Of a DNA stretch of 64,000 nucleotides, positions 34,159-46,457 are shown one piece after another. This DNA comes from Aquitalea magnusonii. GTDB taxonomy: Bacteria; Pseudomonadota; Gammaproteobacteria; Burkholderiales; Chromobacteriaceae. Position 1 is the stretch's first letter, and every line of letters begins with the position of its first letter. The stretch lies in contig NZ_QJKC01000009.1 in the NCBI RefSeq assembly GCF_003202035.1, positions 124,001 to 188,000 on the forward strand. The letters run 5' to 3'. The notes under the pieces were generated by a model. It ran no database searches. It was not told the origin of the DNA and saw nothing but the letters and a program-made list of their open reading frames with translations. The position numbers and the translations under genes are program-made.

Positions 34159-35133
34159 TCAGGGCTGCAGAATGATGGAGCCGGTGGTGCGGCGGCCTTC
34201 CAGATCGCGGTGCGCAGCCGCGGCGGTGGCCAGCGGATAACTGGCGGATGGCCTGACCTGCACCGCGCCGGCGGCAATGCGTTCGAACAAGGCCGCTGCC
34301 GATGCTTCCAGTTCTGCGCGTTGGGCGATGTAATCGGCCAGCTTGGGGCGGGTGAAAAACAGCGAACCTTTCTGCGACAGCAGCAGCGGTTCGAATGCCG
34401 GCACCGCTCCAGAGGCATTGCCGAAGCTGACAAAGCTGCCACGCGGGGCCAGGCTGTTCAGCGACATCTCGAAGGTGCTTTTGCCTACCGAGTCATAGAC
34501 CACCGGCACGCCCTTGCCGCCGGTGATTTCGCGCACCCGTGCCACCACATCTTCCTCGCTGTAGTTGATGACATGGGCGCAGCCCAGCTGGCGGGCCAGT
34601 TCGCCCTTGGCCGCCGAGCCGACCGTGCCGATCACCTGCACGCCCAGTGAGCTGAGCCACTGCACGGCGATCTGGCCGACGCCGCCGGCAGCGGCATGCC
34701 ACAGCACGGTCATGCCGGGCTGGACGGCAAAGGTACGGCGGATCAGGTACTCCACCGTCATGCCCTGCAGCATGATGCAGGCGGCCACTTCATCGCTGAT
34801 GCTGTCCGGCAGCTTGACCAGCAGCGTTGCCGGCAGCAGCCGTTCCGTGCTGTAGGCACCCAGCGGCCCGCCGGCATAGGCGACGCGGTCACCCACTTGC
34901 AGCTGGGTCACGCCTTCGCCTACCGCCTCCACCACACCGGCGGCTTCGCAACCCAGGCCGCTGGGCAGGGCTACCGGATAAAGCCCGCTGCGCTGGTAGG
35001 TATCGATGAAATTGACGCCGATGGCATGGTGGCGCAGGCGCACTTCGCCTGGGCCGGGTTCGCCGACGCTGCTGTTTTCCAGCTGCAGCACATCGGGTGA
35101 GCCGGTGACGTGAAAACGGATGGCCTGACTCAT
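34159..35133 (-). CDS. NADPH:quinone oxidoreductase (zinc-independent MDR family)
   Basis: Cytoplasmic oxidoreductase of 324 residues. The N-terminal GroES-like domain contains GVNFIDTYQRSGLYP. The NADPH-binding domain contains LWHAAAGGVGQIAVQ and YDSVGKSTFE, which match the Qor/QOR1 type that reduces quinones by NADPH without zinc. ATG 35133 follows AAGGAC. The gene stands alone, convergent with the cysteine-repeat gene. Confidence 0.93.
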   Translation of the reverse strand: MSQAIRFHVTGSPDVLQLENSSVGEPGPGEVRLRHHAIGVNFIDTYQRSGLYPVALPSGLGCEAAGVVEAVGEGVTQLQVGDRVAYAGGPLGAYSTERLLPATLLVKLPDSISDEVAACIMLQGMTVEYLIRRTFAVQPGMTVLWHAAAGGVGQIAVQWLSSLGVQVIGTVGSAAKGELARQLGCAHVINYSEEDVVARVREITGGKGVPVVYDSVGKSTFEMSLNSLAPRGSFVSFGNASGAVPAFEPLLLSQKGSLFFTRPKLADYIAQRAELEASAAALFERIAAGAVQVRPSASYPLATAAAAHRDLEGRRTTGSIILQP

Positions 35134-35349
35134 GGTACGGTCCTTTTCCAGCATGAAGACATGGCGTCGAGTCTGCACCGCGTACCGGCGCCATGCAAGC
35201 CGTGTCTGGCGAACAGTGCGTTTCCCGCGGGGGGCTGACTTGGTGTTTGGCCGGTTTTCTTCCTACATTGAATCCAGGGTACCTTGCTGCCAGCAGGGAA
35301 GATCGGATCGGGCGGAGCAGATCATGCAAGCCACACGAAGGGAACAAGC

Positions 35350-35889
35350 ATGAAAGGCGTGGTGTTTACCGAGTTTCTGGAAATGGTGGAGAGCCGTTTT
35401 TCTGCCGACATGGTGGATGACATCATCGAGGATGCCGGCATCAAGTCAGGAGGTGCCTACACCGCGGTGGGCAGCTACCCCTTTGCCGAGATGGTGGCGC
35501 TGGTGACGGCCTTGTCGCAGCGCAGCGGGCTGGAGCCGCAGGCGCTGATCTACGCCTTCGGCCATTACCTGTTCGGGCGTTTTGCCCTGCTGTATCCGTA
35601 CAGCATCCAGGGTTGCAGCAATGCATTCATGGTGCTGAGCAATATCGAGAAACACATTCACCAGGAAGTACACAAGCTCTATCCGGATGCACAACTGCCC
35701 CATATCGAGGTGCTCAGCAGCGATGAGCGCTGCCTGACCTTGCTGTACCGCTCGCCGCGCTGCCTGGCCCCGCTGGCTTCCGGGCTGATCCAGGGGGCGC
35801 TCGATCATTTCGGCGAGCAGGGGCGCATCGTGGTCGAGCCATTGAACGATGAAGGCAGCAAGGTGCGCTTTGTGGTGGAACTGGTATGA
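35350..35889 (+). CDS. H-NOX heme-nitric oxide sensor
   Basis: Soluble heme sensor of 179 residues that binds nitric oxide (in some relatives oxygen). The fold is recognisable from MKGVVFTEFLEMVE at the start. The proximal heme ligand is probably His104 in KHIHQEVHKLYP, and the porphyrin-propionate motif Y-x-S-x-R is Tyr133-Ser135-Arg137 (YRSPR). The ATG at 35350 follows GAAGGGAA. Its stop overlaps the start of the hybrid kinase by four bases (ATGA), the usual arrangement of H-NOX with its cognate kinase. Confidence 0.95.
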   Translation: MKGVVFTEFLEMVESRFSADMVDDIIEDAGIKSGGAYTAVGSYPFAEMVALVTALSQRSGLEPQALIYAFGHYLFGRFALLYPYSIQGCSNAFMVLSNIEKHIHQEVHKLYPDAQLPHIEVLSSDERCLTLLYRSPRCLAPLASGLIQGALDHFGEQGRIVVEPLNDEGSKVRFVVELV

Positions 35890-37304
35890 GCGAAGACGAA
35901 CTGGCCCAGTTGCAAGACCAGCTGCTGCGTTACCAGAAGCGCTACCAGCGCGAGAAAGCCGCGCGCAAGGAGGCCGAGGTATTGCTGGAACAGCGCAGCC
36001 GCGCCTTGTACGACGCCAATTTCGAATTGTCCACCGTGGCGGCCCAACTGGAGAAGATCGTCGAATGGCGCATGGCCCAGCTGTCCGAGGCCCTGCTCAA
36101 GGCGGAAATGGCGGCCAAGGCCAAGTCGGAATTCCTGGCGGTGATGAGCCACGAAATCCGTACGCCGCTCAACGGGGTGCTGGGCATGGCCGAGTTGCTG
36201 TCCCATTCCAAGCTGACCGCGGAGCAGGGCGAGCAGGTGGCCACCTTGCAGGAGTGCGGCACTTCGCTGCTGGCGCTGATCAACGACATTCTCGACCTGT
36301 CCAAGATCGATGCCGGCAAGCTGACACTGGAACAGCGGCCTTACAATCTGTATGCCCTGCTCGATAGCGTGGTCAACCTGTTTGTGCCCAAGGCGATGGA
36401 GGCCGGCCTGCATATCGAATGGCAACGGCCACAGGGCAGCGCCTGGCTGCTGGGCGATGCCACCCGGCTGCGCCAGATCACCAGCAACCTGCTGAGCAAT
36501 GCCATCAAGTTCACCCACCAGGGTGCGATCACCGTGACGGTGGGCATCGAACCGCTGGAAGATACCTTCGACATGAAGCGTCTGGTGCTGGTGATCCGTG
36601 ATACCGGCATCGGCATGACCCAGGAGCAGCTGGGCAAGGTGTTTACCGCCTTTGAGCAGGCCGACTCCACCACCACCCGCCGCTATGGCGGCACCGGGCT
36701 GGGGCTGGCCATCTGCCGACGCCTGGCCGAGGCCATGGGCGGGCGCATCGATGTCAGCAGCGAGCCCGGTGTGGGCAGCTGCTTCAGCGTGCACTGGGTT
36801 GCCACTGAGACCAGCGCTCCGGCCGCCGAGGCGCCGGTCATCGTGCTACCGGAGGAGGCGCCGAGCCCTGGGGCGGCCGCGCTGTCGGTCATGGTGGCCG
36901 AGGACAATACGGTGAACCAGAAGTTGATCATCAAGCTGCTGGACAAGCTGGGTTACCGCGATGTGCTGCTGGCCGCCAACGGGCGGCAGGCGCTGGAACG
37001 GGTCAGCCAGGGCGGGGTGGAGCTGATCCTGATGGACATGCAGATGCCGGAAATGGACGGGCTGGACGCCACCCGCGCCATCCGTCAGCTGGAGCTGGAC
37101 TGCCAGCCCCACATCATTGCGCTGACCGCCAATGCCTTCGATGAAGACCGCGAGCGTTGCCAGCAGGCGGGCATGAATGACTTCCTGTCCAAGCCGGTCA
37201 GCCTGGAGCGCCTGTCCGTGGCCATGCAGCGGGCCAGCAGCCTGCTCAGCAAGCAGAAGCAGCCCAGTCCAGCAGGGGAGCCAGACACTCAGGCCAGCGC
37301 TTGA
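35886..37304 (+). CDS. Hybrid histidine kinase associated with H-NOX
   Basis: Cytoplasmic kinase of 472 residues without membrane segments. An N-terminal coiled coil (about 1-75) is followed by the dimerisation domain with His89 (MSHEIRTPLNG), the ATP-binding domain (SNAIKFTHQG, IRDTGIGM, GGTGLGLAICRRL) and a C-terminal receiver with Asp384 (LILMDMQMPEMDG) and Lys in FLSKPVS. NO binding to H-NOX probably inhibits its autophosphorylation, as in Shewanella and Vibrio HnoK systems. No output regulator is adjacent. Its last 59 bases overlap the convergent yqiA gene. Confidence 0.94.
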   Translation: MSEDELAQLQDQLLRYQKRYQREKAARKEAEVLLEQRSRALYDANFELSTVAAQLEKIVEWRMAQLSEALLKAEMAAKAKSEFLAVMSHEIRTPLNGVLGMAELLSHSKLTAEQGEQVATLQECGTSLLALINDILDLSKIDAGKLTLEQRPYNLYALLDSVVNLFVPKAMEAGLHIEWQRPQGSAWLLGDATRLRQITSNLLSNAIKFTHQGAITVTVGIEPLEDTFDMKRLVLVIRDTGIGMTQEQLGKVFTAFEQADSTTTRRYGGTGLGLAICRRLAEAMGGRIDVSSEPGVGSCFSVHWVATETSAPAAEAPVIVLPEEAPSPGAAALSVMVAEDNTVNQKLIIKLLDKLGYRDVLLAANGRQALERVSQGGVELILMDMQMPEMDGLDATRAIRQLELDCQPHIIALTANAFDEDRERCQQAGMNDFLSKPVSLERLSVAMQRASSLLSKQKQPSPAGEPDTQASA

Positions 37305-37815
37305 GCCGGTGGTCGTCGCCATTGAAAATGGTTTGTCGGTGTCCGCGGTAATAGCGTGCGGCGGCCTGCCAGTCCAGTACCTCATCCGCACTGCCCAGCC
37401 ATAGCCAGTATTCACCGGCTGCCGGTGCTGCAAGACGCATGTCCAGCAAAGCCTGCATGTCGGCTTCGTCCAGCACGTACTCTTCCCCGGTGTAGGGATT
37501 GCGCTGCGAGCCCAGATAGTGCCGCAGATCGTCATACGGGGTGATGGCGGGATTGATCAGCGCCGCCTTGCGGCCATGCTGTTCGGCCAGCCAGCCGGCG
37601 TAGTAGCCGCCCAGTGAGCTGCCGATCAGCCAGCTGTCGGCGGGCAGGGACAGCAATAATTCTTCTGCCTGAGCAATGGCGCTGGCCGGATGCGGCGACA
37701 GCCGTGGGCAGTGCAAGGTGACGGCGGGGGCATGCCGGGCCAGCCAGGCCGCCGTTTCCTGTGCCTTGAGCGATTGCGGACTGGAGTTGAAGCCGTGCAG
37801 ATAGACAATGTGCAT
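37246..37815 (-). CDS. yqiA: YqiA-type esterase
   Basis: Small alpha/beta hydrolase of 189 residues, acting on short acyl esters in the cytoplasm. It follows E. coli YqiA closely: start MHIVYLHGFNSSPQSLKAQE, nucleophile Ser in GSSLGGYYAGWLAEQ, the motif NPYTGEEYVLDE, Asp in GSADEVLDW and His in GDDHRLKRW. The ATG at 37815 matches YqiA N-termini, and a longer in-frame extension to 38016 is not supported. The 3' end runs 59 bases into the opposite-strand hybrid kinase gene. Confidence 0.92.
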   Translation of the reverse strand: MHIVYLHGFNSSPQSLKAQETAAWLARHAPAVTLHCPRLSPHPASAIAQAEELLLSLPADSWLIGSSLGGYYAGWLAEQHGRKAALINPAITPYDDLRHYLGSQRNPYTGEEYVLDEADMQALLDMRLAAPAAGEYWLWLGSADEVLDWQAAARYYRGHRQTIFNGDDHRLKRWPECLAPLLDWAASAC

Positions 37816-38007
37816 GATGCGTGTACAACAAAGAGCGGATTGATGATGAAGCCCGGTGCGTGTTCCACGATGAGAACACCACAACCGGCTTGGGCTGGGC
37901 GGGGAGATGCGACTGCCGCTGGCAGGAGGGGCAAGCGCGAGCCCGGAGACGGGTACCGTCACGCTTGCACACCTGGTGTACCGCCAGGGCAAGCCGGTCG
38001 GCCTGCC

Positions 38008-38025
38008 CTGTTTCACGTGAAACAG
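38008..38025. other. parS centromere site (ParB binding)
   Basis: CTGTTTCACGTGAAACAG is a perfect 18-base palindrome containing the 16-base parS consensus TGTTTCACGTGAAACA without mismatch. It lies one base beyond the stop codon of the binding-protein gene, outside coding sequence. parS sites nucleate ParB for chromosome segregation and cluster near the origin. Confidence 0.88.
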
Positions 38026-38026
38026 C

Positions 38027-38791
38027 TTACTCGGCCTGCCATTCGTAGGCCTTGAGAATGGCCTTCAGCTTGCCGCTGCGGCGCATGGCCTCGATACCCT
38101 GGTTCAGTTTTTCAGTACTGACCGGCGAGCTGGGGGCCACGGCGCACATGGTGGGCATATAGGTTACCGTCAGCGGGTGCTGCTTGAAGGCGCGGGCTTC
38201 CTGCGGATTGGTCTTGGCCCACCAGGCCAGCTCCAGTTCCGAGGAAATGGCGACATCGGTCAGATGCTTTTGCAAGGACTTGACCAGCAGTTCCAGCCGA
38301 GGCTCATCCACGCGGGTGGTGCGGCCCACTGCCCACAGGTGTTCCAGCGTGGGGTAGCTGTAGCCGCGAATGGTGCCGATGCGCTTGCCGGCCATTTCAT
38401 CGGCCTGGTGCAGGTCCGGCATGTCCTTGAGCGACAGCGCCCGCTCCACTTGCGGATAGAATTCGCGCGTCCAGCCCAGGCGTGCGGCATTGCCATACCA
38501 TTCCGGATTGGCATTGCACACGATGTTGACCTTGCCGGTTTCAATGGCGTTTTCCACCCGCTTGCGCGCAATCACCACATACTGGGCTTTCATGCCCAGT
38601 TCAGCGGCCAGTGCATCGCCCAGTTCCTTGGTCAGCCCCCCGGACAGTGCCTGGTTGTCCGGCGTCAGTACCACGATGGGCGGTGCGTCGGAATCCGACA
38701 CCCCGATTTTCAACATGCCTCCTGCGGCGGCCACTTGTGCCAGCGCTGCTCCCGTCAACAGCGCCAGCCAGGTCTTATTCAAACCAACCAT
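38027..38791 (-). CDS. Periplasmic solute-binding protein (SBP_bac_3, amino-acid type)
   Basis: Exported binding protein of 254 residues: signal peptide (LNKTWLALLTGAALAQVAAA), then an amino-acid-type two-lobed domain (LKIGVSDSDAPPIVVLTPDN, GLTKELGDALAAELGMK, NIVCNANPEWYGNA, IGTIRGYSYPTLE). No ABC permease or ATPase is adjacent, so it may be a stand-alone receptor or serve a transporter encoded elsewhere. It is divergent from metH. The parS palindrome lies directly after its stop codon. Confidence 0.88.
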   Translation of the reverse strand: MVGLNKTWLALLTGAALAQVAAAGGMLKIGVSDSDAPPIVVLTPDNQALSGGLTKELGDALAAELGMKAQYVVIARKRVENAIETGKVNIVCNANPEWYGNAARLGWTREFYPQVERALSLKDMPDLHQADEMAGKRIGTIRGYSYPTLEHLWAVGRTTRVDEPRLELLVKSLQKHLTDVAISSELELAWWAKTNPQEARAFKQHPLTVTYMPTMCAVAPSSPVSTEKLNQGIEAMRRSGKLKAILKAYEWQAE

Positions 38792-38909
38792 AAGCTTGTA
38801 CTCTCTTCTTCTTAGTTAGTTGTCTGACAGTTCCAAACCCAATGGTAAACTGATCGGCCGCACCTTGAGTGTGCCTTTTATCGTTCTAGCCAATAACAGC
38901 CTGTTTGCC

Positions 38910-42623
<3,714 letters not shown>

Positions 42624-42643
42624 GTCCTTTGTCGCCTGACAGC

Positions 42644-42670
42644 AAAAGCCGCCGCCTGGCGGCTTTTTTT
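42644..42670 (+). terminator. Rho-independent terminator after metH
   Basis: AGCCGCC, loop GCCT, GGCGGCT, followed by seven T residues. An A-rich flank allows some use from the minus strand, where the diguanylate cyclase gene ends. Confidence 0.9.
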
Positions 42671-42675
42671 GTGGG

Positions 42676-43743
42676 CTAGCCTGCCTGGGCCAGCGGGTGT
42701 GGCTGCGGCGGAGGGGGGCTGGATGGTGCCAGCACAAAACCGTTCTTGCCGCGGCGCTTGGCCTGATACAGCGCATTATCCGCCTGGCGCAGCGCGGCAC
42801 TCAGCCCGATGCGGCCATCCATCTGCACGATGCCGATGCTGATCGACAGCCGCCGCTGCTCCACGCTGCAGGTATTCACCCGCTGTATCAGCTGGGCTGC
42901 CAGCTCGCTGACGCGCTGGCTATCCAGCAAGCGGGTGAACAAGCCGAATTCCTCGCCGCCCAGCCGCCCGCACAGGGCCACATCGGGATGCCCGCTCAGT
43001 TTACGGGCGATTTGTTGCAATACCTGATCGCCCGCCTCGTGGCCGAAGTCGTCATTGACGCTTTTGAAATCGTCGATATCCACCATCAGGAAATGACCGT
43101 GCTGGGCCGGATACCAGGCCTGCAGTTTTTCCAGCAGGCTGCGACGGTTGTCGATGCCGGTGAGGGCATCCTGAAAGGCCAGCGCTTCCAGATCACGGCG
43201 CAAATGGTAGCCGCGCAGCCGCAGGCGGCGAAACAGGATGTTGAGCGTCAGGCCCGAGGCCAGCGTCGCGACGGTGAGCAGGGCGATCAGTGAATCCTGT
43301 TGCCATAGCCGCCGGTCTTCCAGCGTGCCTTGCAGCAAAATGCCCCAGACACAGCAACTGGCCAGCAGGAAGCTATACGAGCTCTGGAAAACCGGTGCCA
43401 TGGTCAGGGTGATGCACACGGCAATCGAGGTGGCCCACAGGCTGGTATCCGTGACAAACAGCATGCTCAGGCGAAAGCCCAGCGCCAGCCCGCACAGATT
43501 GAGCAGCATGCCCAGCAGCAGGGTGTGGCGGTGACCGGCATTCAGTGACAGCAAGGTGCCGGCCAGCATGATCAGGCTGACCAGGAGCGCGTTGGCCAGG
43601 TCGATCTGCCGGTGGGTGTGGGCGAGCAGCAGGGAAGCCAGCCAGGATACCTCCCCCAGCAGCTGCGTCCATACTGCGATGGGCCGCAGCTCGAGAAAGG
43701 ACTGATGCTGGAAATCTGCATCGCCAGCATAAAGGTACTTCAT
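42676..43743 (-). CDS. Membrane-bound diguanylate cyclase (GGDEF domain)
   Basis: Synthesises c-di-GMP from GTP. The 355 residues comprise about six hydrophobic segments (about 30-195) and a C-terminal GGDEF domain (about 200-340) with DALTGIDNRRSL, the substrate region MVDIDDFKSVNDDFGHEAGD and an intact active site GGEEF. No product-inhibition RxxD motif is obvious before the active site. ATG 43743 follows AAGGAGG. The membrane part matches no sensor domain I can name. Confidence 0.92.
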   Translation of the reverse strand: MKYLYAGDADFQHQSFLELRPIAVWTQLLGEVSWLASLLLAHTHRQIDLANALLVSLIMLAGTLLSLNAGHRHTLLLGMLLNLCGLALGFRLSMLFVTDTSLWATSIAVCITLTMAPVFQSSYSFLLASCCVWGILLQGTLEDRRLWQQDSLIALLTVATLASGLTLNILFRRLRLRGYHLRRDLEALAFQDALTGIDNRRSLLEKLQAWYPAQHGHFLMVDIDDFKSVNDDFGHEAGDQVLQQIARKLSGHPDVALCGRLGGEEFGLFTRLLDSQRVSELAAQLIQRVNTCSVEQRRLSISIGIVQMDGRIGLSAALRQADNALYQAKRRGKNGFVLAPSSPPPPQPHPLAQAG

Positions 43744-44037
43744 GGGGCCTCCTTGCAAAGCGGCGACAGCGGAGGCTGCCACTCCCGGGGACATCGCAGC
43801 ATCGTGGCGGCTCGGTCTGGGGTGGTCGACTGGACATAGGTGCAGGTCGAGTGGGTGGGGAGTCGACATCCGGCGCACCGTGTGCTCTTGCATCCGGGCT
43901 CCGGCGGTGCACAATGACCCGATGTCTGTTACCGGTGCATATGCCTTAGATCAAGAAAGCAGGCTGGTGTCGGGGCTAGCATGAAGTTGTAGTCAGGTGG
44001 CATGCACGCCACTCCACCCACCTATCAGGAGAAGCCG

Positions 44038-44253
44038 ATGTTTCCAGAATTCCGTGATCTGATCAGTAAACTGAAAACCGAAGACGACCACTTCAGCCGC
44101 CTGTTCAACAAGCACAATGAACTGGATCAGACCATCAAGAACATCGAAGCCGGCATTGAAAAAGGCAGCCAGTTCGATGTGGAAGTGCTGAAGAAGGAAA
44201 AACTCAAGCTCAAGGACGAGCTGTATGTGATCCTGAAAAAAGCCGAAGCCTGA
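44038..44253 (+). CDS. DUF465 (YdcH-like) protein
   Basis: Small 71-residue helical protein of the YdcH/DUF465 family: FPEFRDLISKLKTEDDHFSRLF and LKKEKLKLKDELYVILKKA are family-typical. It probably forms a coiled-coil hairpin. Function is not established. AGGAGAAGCCG precedes ATG 44038, which is preferred over an upstream in-frame ATG at 44002. It is a single-gene unit ended by a strong terminator. Confidence 0.92.
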   Translation: MFPEFRDLISKLKTEDDHFSRLFNKHNELDQTIKNIEAGIEKGSQFDVEVLKKEKLKLKDELYVILKKAEA

Positions 44254-44271
44254 TTGCCGGCATCGCTCATG

Positions 44272-44299
44272 AAAAAACCCGCCGGTTGGCGGGTTTTTT
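44272..44299. terminator. Bidirectional terminator after the DUF465 gene
   Basis: AAAAAACCCGCC, loop GGTT, GGCGGGTTTTTT: perfect stem with A and T tracts. It serves the DUF465 gene and the convergent ABC transporter gene. Confidence 0.93.
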
Positions 44300-44326
44300 G
44301 TTACCACAAGCCTGGGCTGGCTGGCA

Positions 44327-46192
44327 TCAGGCCGGGTCCAGTTCGCCCGGACGGACGTCCTCGTCGGCGTCCTCTCCCAGAAAACCGCCGCTCTGGTGTG
44401 CCCACAGCCGGGCATACAGGCCGCCCCTGGCCAGCAGGCTGGCGTGGTCGCCTTCCTCCACCACCCGGCCCCTGTCCAGCACGATCAGCCGGTCCATGGC
44501 GGCAATGGTGGACAGGCGGTGGGCGATGGCCACCACGGTCTTGCCTTCCATCAGCCGGTACAGGCTGCTCTGGATGGCGGCTTCCACTTCCGAATCCAGC
44601 GCGCTGGTGGCTTCGTCCAGCAGCAGGATGGGGGCGTCTTTCAGCATCACCCGGGCAATGGCCACGCGCTGACGCTGGCCACCGGACAGCTTGACGCCGC
44701 GCTCCCCCACATGGGCATCGTAGCCGCGACGGCCCTTGGGGTCGGTCAAGGCCTGGATGAAGTCATGTGCCTCGGCCTGCTGCGCGGCATGGATCATGGC
44801 CGCATCGCCGGCATCCGGCCGGCCGTACAGCAGGTTGTCGCGGACCGAGCGGTGCAACAGCGAGGTGTCCTGCGTCACCATGCCGATCTGCGCGCGCAGG
44901 CTGTCCTGGGTCACCGTGGCAATATCCTGGCCGTCGATCAGGATGCGGCCCTGCTCGATGTCGTAAAAACGCAGCATCAGGTTGACGATGGTGGACTTGC
45001 CGGCACCGCTGCGGCCGACCAGGCCGATTTTCTCGCCGGGGCGAATGGTGAGGTTCAGCCCGTCGACAATGGTGCGCTCGCCACCGTAGGAAAAGCTGAC
45101 ATTGTCGAAACGGATCTCGCCGCGCGCCACCTGCAGCGGCCGGGCATCCGGCTGGTCGACAATGGCCACCGGTCGCGACAGGGTGCTGATGCCATCGTGC
45201 ACGGTGCCGATATTTTCGAACAGGCTGGACATCTCCCACATGATCCAGTGCGACACGCCGTTCAGGCGCAAGGCCATGGCGGTGGCGGCGGCCACGGCAC
45301 CGATGCCGACCTGGCCCTGGGTCCACAGCCACAGCGTGGCACCGGCGGTACTGGCAATCAGCCCCATGCTGAGAATGTGGTTGGTGATTTCAAAGCCGCT
45401 GACCAGGCGCATCTGGCTATAAGCGGTCTGCATGAATTCCTGCATGGCGCTCTTGGTGAAGGCCGCCTCGCGCTGACCCTGGGCAAACAGCTTGACCGTG
45501 GCGATATTGGTATAGGCATCGGTCACGCGGCCGGTCATCAGCGAGCGGGCATCCGCCTGGCGGGCCGAGGCCTTGCCCAGCCTTGGCACAAAGAAGGCCA
45601 GGGTGGCGACATACAGCAGCAACCAGCCGATGAAGGGCAGCAGCAGGCTGCTATCGAAGCTGCCGACCACCGCCACCATGGTGATGAAGTAGATCACCAC
45701 GAATACCAGGATGTCGGTGATGATCAGCACCGTGTCGCGCACCGCCAGCGCGGTCTGCATCACCTTGGCGGCGACCCGGCCGGCAAATTCGTCCTGATAA
45801 AAGCTCATGCTCTGTCCCAGCAGATGGCGGTGAAACTGCCAGCGCAGGCGCATGGGGAAATTGCCGAACAGGCTCTGGTATTTGAACATGGCCTGCAGGG
45901 CGATCAGCAGCGGGCTGGCCAGCAGGATGCCGCCCAGCAACAGCAGGTGATGGCGTTCCTGTGTCCACAGTTGCGACGGTGCCACATGGCTGAGCCAGTC
46001 CACCACCGAGCCCAGCATGGAGAACAATAGGGCCTCGAAGGCGCCGATGAGGGATGTCAGCAAGGTCATGCACAGGATGTAGGGGCGCATGCCGCTGGTG
46101 GCGGACCAGACAAAGGGCAGAAAGCCCTTGGGGGGCTGTACGGGGGGGGTATCGGGGTAGACTTCTACCCGCTTTTCAAACCAGGAAAACAT
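44327..46192 (-). CDS. ABC transporter, fused permease and ATPase (exporter type)
   Basis: Half-transporter of 621 residues that acts as a homodimer: six membrane segments (about 35-330) with a Walker-type ATPase at the C-terminus (GLVGRSGAGKST, LSGGQRQR, ILLLDEATSALD, AHRLSTIAAMDR). The motif set belongs to the MsbA/multidrug exporter group. The substrate is unknown. ATG 46192 follows AAGGAC. No accessory genes adjoin it. Confidence 0.93.
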   Translation of the reverse strand: MFSWFEKRVEVYPDTPPVQPPKGFLPFVWSATSGMRPYILCMTLLTSLIGAFEALLFSMLGSVVDWLSHVAPSQLWTQERHHLLLLGGILLASPLLIALQAMFKYQSLFGNFPMRLRWQFHRHLLGQSMSFYQDEFAGRVAAKVMQTALAVRDTVLIITDILVFVVIYFITMVAVVGSFDSSLLLPFIGWLLLYVATLAFFVPRLGKASARQADARSLMTGRVTDAYTNIATVKLFAQGQREAAFTKSAMQEFMQTAYSQMRLVSGFEITNHILSMGLIASTAGATLWLWTQGQVGIGAVAAATAMALRLNGVSHWIMWEMSSLFENIGTVHDGISTLSRPVAIVDQPDARPLQVARGEIRFDNVSFSYGGERTIVDGLNLTIRPGEKIGLVGRSGAGKSTIVNLMLRFYDIEQGRILIDGQDIATVTQDSLRAQIGMVTQDTSLLHRSVRDNLLYGRPDAGDAAMIHAAQQAEAHDFIQALTDPKGRRGYDAHVGERGVKLSGGQRQRVAIARVMLKDAPILLLDEATSALDSEVEAAIQSSLYRLMEGKTVVAIAHRLSTIAAMDRLIVLDRGRVVEEGDHASLLARGGLYARLWAHQSGGFLGEDADEDVRPGELDPA

Positions 46193-46402
46193 AAAGATCG
46201 TCCTTGTCGGGACCGGCGGTCCGTTGAGGTTGTATGGGAGTATGACGATAGCTTGAAGTGAAGCGGCCAGCAATGCTTTTTTTGCATGGCTGGAGGCAGG
46301 TTCACCGTCGGCCTTGCCGCCATTTTAGTGGTGTTTTGTTGCCGGCAGTTCCGCGCGGCGTGGTGATGGCCTGTCCGGACCAAGGCGTGAACGGGCGCAA
46401 GC

Positions 46403-46442
46403 CAAAACAAAACTGCCCGGCCGAGCAGGTCGGTCGGGCAGT
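46403..46442 (-). terminator. Terminator of the methyltransferase gene (minus strand)
   Basis: Read on the minus strand, ACTGCCCG and CGGGCAGT form the stem, extended inward by CCGA/TCGG, and are followed by TTTTGTTTT. Confidence 0.85.
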
Positions 46443-46457
46443 CTGGCGCGACGGCAA

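Noticed and set aside
38792-38909. A cobalamin or SAM riboswitch upstream of metH
   Set aside because: The 118-base gap is too short for a cobalamin riboswitch, and no conserved B12-box or SAM-aptamer strings are visible.
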